Below are positions 59,301 to 64,000 of a stretch of DNA of 64,000 nt, in pieces. The DNA lies in assembly GCA_964655065.1 (NCBI GenBank), contig CAZZLC010000021.1, forward strand, positions 47,356 through 111,355, in the 5' to 3' direction. Each line of letters begins with the position of its first letter. Position 1 is the stretch's first letter. The translations under genes and the position numbers were made by a program. The notes beneath the pieces were generated by a model. That model saw only the letters and a list, made by a program, of their open reading frames with translations. It was not told the origin of the DNA and searched no databases. The stretch comes from DRPG01 sp964655065 (GTDB taxonomy: Bacteria; Myxococcota_A; UBA796; GCA-2862545).

Positions 59301-60924
59301 AGACCTCCGGATCGCTCTGAGAGCCGACGAGGACCGCGGTGCGGTCGCCAGGGAGCTCCCGATCCCGGGTCGCCTGCAGGGCTGCGTCCAGCACCAAAAG
59401 CTGCTGGGCGAGGGACTGCTGCAGGTCGCGGGGAGGAAATCGCATCTCCGAGAGGGAGAGGACGACGTCGTCGACCACCCCGCGCCCCCCGTCCACGGCG
59501 GACCCGTCGGTGCCGAGAGCATCGGCCAGCGCCTGGGCGTGGCCGATTCCCGGAGCCCGCACGCCGAGTCCAACGACCGCGACGGGCTCGCGAGGGGCCG
59601 GCGCGGGCACGGCCACCGGCACGGTCCCGCCCGGAACGTACTCCTCGAGGATGACGTGGGCGTTGTTGCCCCCGAAGCCGAACGCGTTGATCCCGGCCAC
59701 CCGCGGACCGTCGCTGGACCAGGGCTCTGCCTCGGTGAGCAGGCGGAACGGGGTGTCGTCGAGCGCGGGCGTGGGCTCCTCGACGTGGAGGGTCGGCGGA
59801 CGGATGCCCGCCGCGAACGCGCCGAGCACCTTGATGATCGCCGCGGCTCCCGCACTGGTGATCAGGTGTCCGAGGTTCGACTTGAGCGACCCGAGGGGCA
59901 AGCCGTCGCGGTCACCGAACGCCGACGCCAGGGTCCGTAGCTCGGTGGCGTCGCCCACCGTGGTCCCGGTGGCGTGGCACTCGACGAGCGACAGCCGCGC
60001 CGGGTCGACGCCGGAGTTGGCCCAGGCGTTCCGAATCGCCCGGACCTGGCCGTTCGAGTCGGGTGCGAGCAACCCGCGCCCCCGGCCATCGTTCGAGAGC
60101 CCCACTCCGCGAATCACGCCGAGGATGCGGTCGCCCGCGGCCTCCGCGTCGGTGAGCCGCTTCAACGCGAGGAACGCCGCCCCTTCGCCGGGCACGAGCC
60201 CGTCCGCGGCCGCGTGGAACGGGCGGCTCTGTCCGGTCCGACTCATCGCGCCGAGCGCACAGAACCCGACGTGGATGAACAGGTCGTCGGATCGGCACAC
60301 CGCCCCCGCCAGAGCGAGGTCGACGGTGCGGTCGTGGAGTTGGTCGCAGGCGAGCTTGAGCGCGTAGAGGCTCGAGGCGCACGCGGCGTCCAGCGCGAAC
60401 GCCGGGCCAGCGAGCCCGAGCTCCTCGGCGAGGAGCAGCGCGGGCAGGCCACTCATGAAGCGGTTGCGGGGGTCGACCGACGGGCGATCGAACCACACGT
60501 GCTCGGCGAACCGCGACATGGCCGAGGAGGGGAAGGACAGGTTGCCGAGGATCGCCGCCACCCGCTCGGACCGCCCGTCGTGGCCGGCCTGGCGCAGGGC
60601 CTCGCGGCCCCCGTACAGCACCCACTGGAACAGCGGGTCGAGGCTCAGCAGGTCCTCGGCGGCGCGAGCGAAGGGGTCGCGCTCGAGCACGTCGGCGAAC
60701 ATCGCGTCGAAGTGATCGACGTAGCCGCCGCGGTCCGAGAACGCGCGGTCCGCGCTCTGATCGGGGTCGTCGGTCAGCGAGAGCGCCCGCGGAAGCCCCC
60801 ACCGATCGTCGGGGACGGTGGTGACGAGGTCGCGGCCGGCGACCACGGCGTCCCACAGCGCGCGGGGACTAGGTGCGCCGGGCAGGATGCAGCTCTGCCC
60901 GACGATGGCAATGGGTTCGAACAT
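53332..60924 (-). CDS. pfa3: PUFA synthase subunit Pfa3: KS-CLF-(DH)x4-PKS-DH-AGPAT
   Basis: A 2530-residue polyunsaturated fatty acid synthase subunit (PfaC/Pfa3). Domains in order: ketosynthase 1-430 with DAACASS (Cys182), HATGTT (His317) and KSNLGH (His353); chain-length factor ~445-765, a KS copy whose active Cys is Glu607; Pro/Ala linker ~766-1020. Four FabA-like hot-dogs follow at ~1025-1215, 1235-1415, 1465-1615 and 1650-1805. Hot-dogs 2 and 4 keep WFFxxHFxxDP (His1308, His1700), and hot-dog 3 has Asn1515 instead. A PKS-type DH fold lies at ~1835-2085 (LFHGPAF). A PlsC-type acyltransferase ends the protein at ~2240-2450 (LGNHQVGVE, EGTRA). No GHSxGE acyltransferase is seen. The terminal AGPAT is known from myxobacterial Pfa3. 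GAGG lies 5 bases before the ATG. Confidence 0.92.
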   Translation of the reverse strand: MFEPIAIVGQSCILPGAPSPRALWDAVVAGRDLVTTVPDDRWGLPRALSLTDDPDQSADRAFSDRGGYVDHFDAMFADVLERDPFARAAEDLLSLDPLFQWVLYGGREALRQAGHDGRSERVAAILGNLSFPSSAMSRFAEHVWFDRPSVDPRNRFMSGLPALLLAEELGLAGPAFALDAACASSLYALKLACDQLHDRTVDLALAGAVCRSDDLFIHVGFCALGAMSRTGQSRPFHAAADGLVPGEGAAFLALKRLTDAEAAGDRILGVIRGVGLSNDGRGRGLLAPDSNGQVRAIRNAWANSGVDPARLSLVECHATGTTVGDATELRTLASAFGDRDGLPLGSLKSNLGHLITSAGAAAIIKVLGAFAAGIRPPTLHVEEPTPALDDTPFRLLTEAEPWSSDGPRVAGINAFGFGGNNAHVILEEYVPGGTVPVAVPAPAPREPVAVVGLGVRAPGIGHAQALADALGTDGSAVDGGRGVVDDVVLSLSEMRFPPRDLQQSLAQQLLVLDAALQATRDRELPGDRTAVLVGSQSDPEVCRYGARWRVADWVAELGGAGVREVQDAIVPVLESAGVVGNMPNIPANRINSQLDIGGPGFTVAAEEHSGLVALTTAMRLLRAGEVDVALAGAVDLSAEPVHEAAASGVGVEGPAGDAAVVLLLKTESAARRDGDAILGLIEEAGGAAAGLRFGDDPAGQDLGATLGRAHAARALLHVAAAVVSVATRRAPSAQAGASADQAAVTSRSFSGSTLQIAVRSAGTTVALPAPPRPVDRPIRFPAHPPAIPWPPERPSANVVSDASMPPAPALPATTVEVAPLPASSWGATARSTGFEGAVERMAPAPPLVAQRPSGGARPPASPPSRIARPPASPPSRIASAPASPPPAAALAPSPPPPAAEPAPAPRPVARPVGSSPAHLAALADLHRHLSEAHASFLAQQQQAHASFLAMQHRTTARLAEAIRMRHQGGLRSESLPEPLVAPALLPPAPTPPAPEAPRPEAPPRPLATAEAARPSKPQRPGPSYSRAELERLASGKISEVFGPMFAIQDDFPRQVRMPEPPLLLADRVTGIDAEPGSMTTGVIWTETDVTPDAWYLHDGTMPAGAMIEAGQADLLLISWLGADFRNRGERVYRLLGCQLTYHGGLPRPGETLHYEIHVDGHANVGDTAIFFFHYDCTDDAGQPRLVVREGQAGFFTDEELAESGGILWSPETGEYDPTARLDPPKVRCIRTSFDEAQVEAFAHGDGYRAFGPGFERLQTHVRAPRIAPDPLSFWTRIPVLDPAGGPWGRGYLRAEQDITPEDWFFQGHFKDDPCMPGTMMFEACLQALGFYAASLGYTLDKDGWTFEPVPDLTYDLRCRGQVTPEARLVVYEIFVEEVHDGPWPTIYADFLCTCDGLKAFWARRVGLRLRPDWPLTTRPEVLEGYEEPKPVAVVDGFPFGYASLVACAWGKPSDAFGPLYRPFDEGRHCARLPGDPYHFMSRVTKIDGAIGGMQIGTNIELEYDIPADAWYFRENGYPTMPFCVLLEAALQPCGWIACFVGSALTTEQDLYFRNLDGTATWHVECLPDSGTLTTKAKIKSISRSGGMIIESFAVQCFLGDTLVYDLDTVFGFFPRAALANQVGIVPTDEDRAALHADSDFFVDLTARPERYCAGALRLAEPMLLMLDRVTGFWPDGGSAGLGRLRSEKDVDPAEWFFKAHFYTDPVQPGSLGLEAMLQLLQFFMIEKDLHAGVANPRFEPLLMGQKHVWKYRGQVIPENEVIRCELDITEVGRDERGPFARAHVYLWVDDLRIYEGDFGMRIVEGDEPVERRASRTGPGPEEVLHPDGFLADHRPTWTVPALPAMSMVDRLAGEALAAVSGNVVEVRDLAVRGWVRVDGPVRVRPVVSAVHRDGGGANVDVTLEVWREARNAAMSRFETAASGTVRVATGYPPSPAPWPPLARATPMPDPYALGTLFHGPAFHYLTSWALGPAGATAELDPSQGQVPAGTLHQGLLDAVLHAIPHDALHQWSADIDPGLVGYPLHVESLRFFGPAPTGRIRVEARFAGMVERAGSGPLPRIEIQAIDADRNRVWLELAIAEVLLPKGPIGSAPGPERVAFLRDRQFVPGLSLSTHQGATSHTESATVLAADWLPGTVAELYGTDAQGAERLIQVAVKDHVAQRAGVHPETVAVHEGHAISTAQPLTVWPVTVEAGPDRVTVRGADPVLDIAPVAEHWDRYFGVGRWPVEDLYYGLIRRFVRRVHLVDPAAHEAVSGRSLLYLGNHQVGVESLVMSILGSGIHGVNTVTVAKAEHRESWLGRLIALCFAYPDAKDPRVITFFDREDKASLPGIIAELATEMTTAGKSVMVHVEGTRALSARQPVQKMSGAFIDMALHVDAPIVPVRFVGALPVEPLASRLEFPVGMGRQDLWLGRPILPETLRPMTYKDRKELVIAAMNELGPPIAEEVPFAGDPGMDGAANAWVERTGATHPHAVLLQVLRQVASPTEPIRRVLEGADSGTLALSDSPVDRWLRELAQRLYGPRGPQIVS
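58275..58366 (-). repeat. 33-bp tandem repeat in the Pfa3 linker
   Basis: Nearly three head-to-tail copies of a 33-bp unit (GGCTGGCGGGAGGACGGGCG... on the plus strand) encode the linker repeats PPASPPSRIAR. They are in frame (11 residues per unit), so expansion or loss would only change linker length between the chain-length factor and the dehydratases. Confidence 0.8.
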
Positions 60925-60961
60925 GTCGTCCTCGAGGCGGCCACGGACCGCCCGTCCGGGT

Positions 60962-63900
60962 TCAGGGCAGGCGGATGGCCTGGACGCCGCGAAGCTCGTG
61001 CACCACGTTGCCGACCTCGTCGGTGAACACGATGTCGGTCACGGTCTTGTCGCGTCCTCGGGTCTCGCCACGGAGCACCGCCCGGAGCGGTCCCTGCGGC
61101 GGGCCGGTGCGGAAGGTGCGCATGGACTCGACGCCCATGGGGAGCGAGGCCCCGCCGAGCATCCGGGCACTGTAGAGCAAGGCGAGCTGAAGGCCACCGT
61201 CGAGCGCCGCAGGGTCGGTCTGCCAGGGCTCGCGGCCCCACGCCGCCTCGGCGTTGCCGGTCAGCAGTGCGGCGAGGCCTTCGTCGGACGCCCCCTCGAG
61301 CGCGTCGATCACCTGGAAGGTCTGCCCGTGGAACAGGACCGTCCCGTCGTAGATCGGGGTGTCGCCCACCGGGTCGAGCCGCGGACGGTCGGGACTCGGA
61401 GGCGCCGGCGCGAGCTCGGGAACCACATCGGCGGTCGCCGTGTAGTGGGTGGTGCCGTCGAGCCCCACGAGCTCGAGCGCGAGCACGCTGCCCGTGCCGT
61501 TCGAGATCTCGCGGACCCTGACGTCGAACCAGTCGCCGCCGTTGTCGAAGCCGGCCAGCGAGATGCCGCGGGTCACCCTCACGTCGCGGAAGCTCTGCAG
61601 CGCGAGGTCGGGACGGAACACCCGGGCGGCTCGCGCGAACCACTCCAGCACGAGCACCACCGGCACCACGGGGGTGTCCCGGACCTGATGATCGGCGAGG
61701 TAGGGGTGGGTCCGCCGGTGAGCGCGCAGCCGCAGCCGAATCGCGCCCTCCCCGGCTCCGGGGTCGGCGAGCGGCGCCATGCGGGGCGCGCCTCCGAGCA
61801 CGACCTCGGAGAGGGGTCGGCGATCCGCCACCTCGGCCACGAGCATCGCCGCGCCGGCGTCGAGCCCGATGAGCGGAACGCCCTGGGACTCGAAGTGAGC
61901 CTTGAGCTGTGGCGTGACCATGCCGCCCTCCCAGGGGCCCCACTGCAGCGCCCGCACGAGGCAGTCCTCGCCTCGCCGGGAGCGCTCCATGGCGGCGACC
62001 TTGGCGAGCACCTCGTTGGCCATCGCGTAGTCCGCCTGGCCCTGGTTGCCGCAGCGGCCGGCCACGGAGCTGAAGAGCAGGATCGTGTCGAGCGGATCGG
62101 AGCGCGTCGCGGCGAGGAGAGCCTGCAGCCCGCGGACCTTGGTGTCGAAGACCCGGTCGAACTGCTCCATCGTCTTGTCGGCGATGCGCTTGTCGGCCAG
62201 CACGCCCGCCCCGTGGACGAGCCCAGTGACGGGGCCCCAGGTGTGGCGGACGTCCGCGAGCAGGGTGGAGAGCGCTGCGGCGTCGGTGACGTCGACCGGG
62301 GCGTAGCGAGCCTCGGCCCCGACCGCCTCGATCCGGGCCAGGGTGTCACGGATCTCGCGGATCCCGAGCCACTTGTTGACCGCCCGGCCGAGATCGGCAG
62401 GGGTGGGGCGCTCACCACGAGACCGGGCGTCCTCGAGCAAGGCACGCTGGATGGCCCCGGCATCGGCGAGGCCAGCGAGGAAGGCGGGTTCGTCCTCGAG
62501 CGCGGTCCGACCGAGCAAGACGTAGCGGCCGCCCTGGGCCTCGGCGAGCGCCACGAGGGTGTGGGCGGTCACGCCCTTCGCCCCGCCGGAGGCGAGGACC
62601 ACCGCATCGTCACGACGGGGAAGCGGGGTGGAGGGGGCTTCGTCGGGAACACTCCGGAGGACGAGGCGACGTCCGTCGACGGGCCGCCCCACCTCGATCT
62701 CGGGCCCGCCGGCCAGGAGCTCGGTCACCACCGCCGTCGCGGCGTCGTCGAGGGTGCGCCCCCGCAGCGGGACGTCGAGCGACTTGCCGTGGGCGTTCGG
62801 CCACTCCTGCACCGCCGTCTTCACGAGGCCTGGCAGCCCGCCGGTCCACGCGTTCGCGGACCCGGACAGGCCGAAGTCGCCATCGGTGTCCTGGACGGTG
62901 ACGAGCAGGCCCTCGGCGACGTCGGAGCCGAACCGAGGCGCCACGGCCCGCGCAGCCGCGAACGCCTGACGCTGGGCGGTGAGCGCGTCCTGAGGCTGCC
63001 ACCCGCCGACGTAAACCAGCACGTCGACGTCAGAGCCCGGCGCGTCCACGGCGTGGGCGGTGAGCCCCTCGGCCGCGAAGGCCCGGACGATGGCGTCGGC
63101 GTGGGTGCCGCGCGGCATCACCTCGATGCTGGCCCCCGGACGGAAGGACGGGGTGGTGAGTCCCATGGCGGGAGCCTCGACGGCATCGAGTCGCCACCGG
63201 CCGAGCGCGGGCGTCGGAACCGTGGACGTCACCGGGGCGGCCTCCTCGGCAGCGACAGCCGGCTCGGCGGCGACGGTGCCGCGCAGGTGCTCCACGACCT
63301 GGCCGAGCGTGTCGAGCTTGGCCATGGCAGCGGTGTCGACCTCGGGCAGTCCGGGCGCGCGCTCACGGACCGTGGACAGGATCTCCACCCGCTTGATCGA
63401 GTCGATCCCGAGGTCCGACTCCAGCGCCATGCTCATCTCGAGCATGTCGGCCGGATAGCCGGTCTTGTCGGCGACCACGTCGAGCACGAGGGCCTCCAGA
63501 TCGGGCCCGGGCCCAGTGGGGGCGGCCGCCGCCGGGGCGGTCCCCCCGGGGAGGTTCGCCATCAGGTAGTCGCGGACCTCGCCGAGCGTCTGCAGCTGGG
63601 CCATCGCCGCCGTGTCGACCTCGGGCAGCTCCGGCGCCGCTTCTCGCACCGCCGACAGGATCTCCACCCGCTTGATCGAGTCGATCCCGAGGTCCGACTC
63701 CAGCGCCATGCTCATCTCGAGCATGTCGGCCGGGTAGCCGGTCTTGTCGGCCACCACCCCGAGCAGGAGTCCCTCGAGATCGCGAGCCGGCGGCGCGGGA
63801 GCCGCGTCTCCCGTCGGGAGGTTGGCCCGCAGGTAGTCACGCACCTCGCCGAGCGTCTGCAGCTGCGCCATGGCCGCCGTGTCGACCTCGGGCAGCTCCG

Positions 63901-64000
63901 GCGCCGCTTCCCGCACCGCCGACAGGATCTCCACCCGCTTGATCGAGTCGATCCCGAGGTCCGACTCCAGCGCCATGCTCATCTCGAGCATGTCGGCCGG
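60962..64000 (-). CDS. pfa2: PUFA synthase subunit Pfa2, C-terminal part: tandem ACP-KR-DH (5' end outside window)
   Basis: At least 1012 codons are visible and the gene continues past the right edge. Order: three acyl carrier proteins, each with the phosphopantetheine Ser in LGIDSIKRVEIL (Ser codons at 63944-63946, 63677-63679 and 63398-63400). A structural/ketoreductase region follows, with VLASGGAKGVTAHTL (NADPH), LVHGAGVLADKRI and the catalytic Ser/Tyr pair in LFSSVAGRCGNQGQADYAMANEVL. A double hot-dog PKS dehydratase ends the protein, with HPYLADHQV (catalytic His) and DPAALDGGLQLAL (catalytic Asp). This is the ACP-KR-DH tail of PfaA/Pfa2, which supplies and reduces the growing chain for Pfa3, 37 bases downstream. 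KS and MAT should lie beyond the window. Confidence 0.95.
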   Translation of the reverse strand, partial: PADMLEMSMALESDLGIDSIKRVEILSAVREAAPELPEVDTAAMAQLQTLGEVRDYLRANLPTGDAAPAPPARDLEGLLLGVVADKTGYPADMLEMSMALESDLGIDSIKRVEILSAVREAAPELPEVDTAAMAQLQTLGEVRDYLMANLPGGTAPAAAAPTGPGPDLEALVLDVVADKTGYPADMLEMSMALESDLGIDSIKRVEILSTVRERAPGLPEVDTAAMAKLDTLGQVVEHLRGTVAAEPAVAAEEAAPVTSTVPTPALGRWRLDAVEAPAMGLTTPSFRPGASIEVMPRGTHADAIVRAFAAEGLTAHAVDAPGSDVDVLVYVGGWQPQDALTAQRQAFAAARAVAPRFGSDVAEGLLVTVQDTDGDFGLSGSANAWTGGLPGLVKTAVQEWPNAHGKSLDVPLRGRTLDDAATAVVTELLAGGPEIEVGRPVDGRRLVLRSVPDEAPSTPLPRRDDAVVLASGGAKGVTAHTLVALAEAQGGRYVLLGRTALEDEPAFLAGLADAGAIQRALLEDARSRGERPTPADLGRAVNKWLGIREIRDTLARIEAVGAEARYAPVDVTDAAALSTLLADVRHTWGPVTGLVHGAGVLADKRIADKTMEQFDRVFDTKVRGLQALLAATRSDPLDTILLFSSVAGRCGNQGQADYAMANEVLAKVAAMERSRRGEDCLVRALQWGPWEGGMVTPQLKAHFESQGVPLIGLDAGAAMLVAEVADRRPLSEVVLGGAPRMAPLADPGAGEGAIRLRLRAHRRTHPYLADHQVRDTPVVPVVLVLEWFARAARVFRPDLALQSFRDVRVTRGISLAGFDNGGDWFDVRVREISNGTGSVLALELVGLDGTTHYTATADVVPELAPAPPSPDRPRLDPVGDTPIYDGTVLFHGQTFQVIDALEGASDEGLAALLTGNAEAAWGREPWQTDPAALDGGLQLALLYSARMLGGASLPMGVESMRTFRTGPPQGPLRAVLRGETRGRDKTVTDIVFTDEVGNVVHELRGVQAIRLP
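63280..64000 (-). repeat. tandem acyl-carrier-protein repeat array
   Basis: Three ACP units, one partial at the window edge, repeat with periods of 279 and 267 bases measured at the Ser-bearing helix. The two copies nearest the edge are almost identical at DNA level over ~150 bases, a sign of recent duplication or gene conversion; the third (toward the KR) has diverged at its C-terminus (VVEHLRGTV). More copies probably lie outside the window, as PUFA synthases carry four to nine. Confidence 0.9.

Overview
This is a high-GC (about 70%), gene-dense window carrying roughly 50 protein genes, one tRNA and one 100-N scaffold gap (1978-2077), so it comes from a draft assembly or MAG. The gene content points to a Myxococcota-like delta-proteobacterium. 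It has a PUFA synthase whose Pfa3 subunit ends in a fused acylglycerolphosphate acyltransferase, an AgmX/PglI-like membrane protein, a TIGR02147 regulator, an OmpA protein with calcium-binding-type repeats, and many small lipoproteins. GTG starts and 4-base start/stop overlaps are common. This placement is inference from families, not from a marker gene.

Layout. 1-2100: end of a sugar-nucleotide epimerase, an alpha/beta hydrolase, and an AraC-type regulator cut by the gap. 2143-9858: recJ, a TonB-dependent receptor translationally coupled to a lipoprotein, a second lipoprotein, an MFS transporter and an orphan cpaB. 9975-16553: leftward SNF2/SWIM helicase, the BolA-Grx4 pair, pyrF and a large AgmX-like membrane protein. 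16554-17142: a strongly self-complementary stretch (candidate structured RNA) and tRNA-Arg(UCU). 17160-23448: leftward rhodanese lipoprotein, DUF4230 protein, then four translationally coupled genes (DUF72, a PLP gamma-family enzyme, an FAD amine oxidase, a PLP decarboxylase). 23504-36641: polX, ArsC/Spx-like protein, OmpA protein, several small exported proteins, a kinase/DUF188/phosphatase/DEAD-helicase operon, and a 954-residue protein with a degenerate zincin motif.

36628-48737 is a flagellar island. Leftward lie fliJ-motE-fliK-flgD-(TIGR02530)-flgE; rightward lie flhA, then fliA-flgF-flgG-flgA-flgH, with a GbsR/MarR-like regulator and a histidine kinase-receiver hybrid between the two arms. 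Three of its transcription units begin behind the same sigma-28-like element (TCAA-N15-NCCGA), which suggests that FliA, encoded here, drives them and itself.

48745-53339 holds a DUF4139 protein, a secreted protein, and a divergent pair: a TIGR02147 regulator and a membrane-anchored protein with a CARF-like Rossmann domain. The region around their starts contains five copies of GCATAC/GTATGC. From 53332 to the right edge lies the polyunsaturated fatty acid synthase: all of pfa3 and the 3' part of pfa2 (tandem ACPs, KR, DH).
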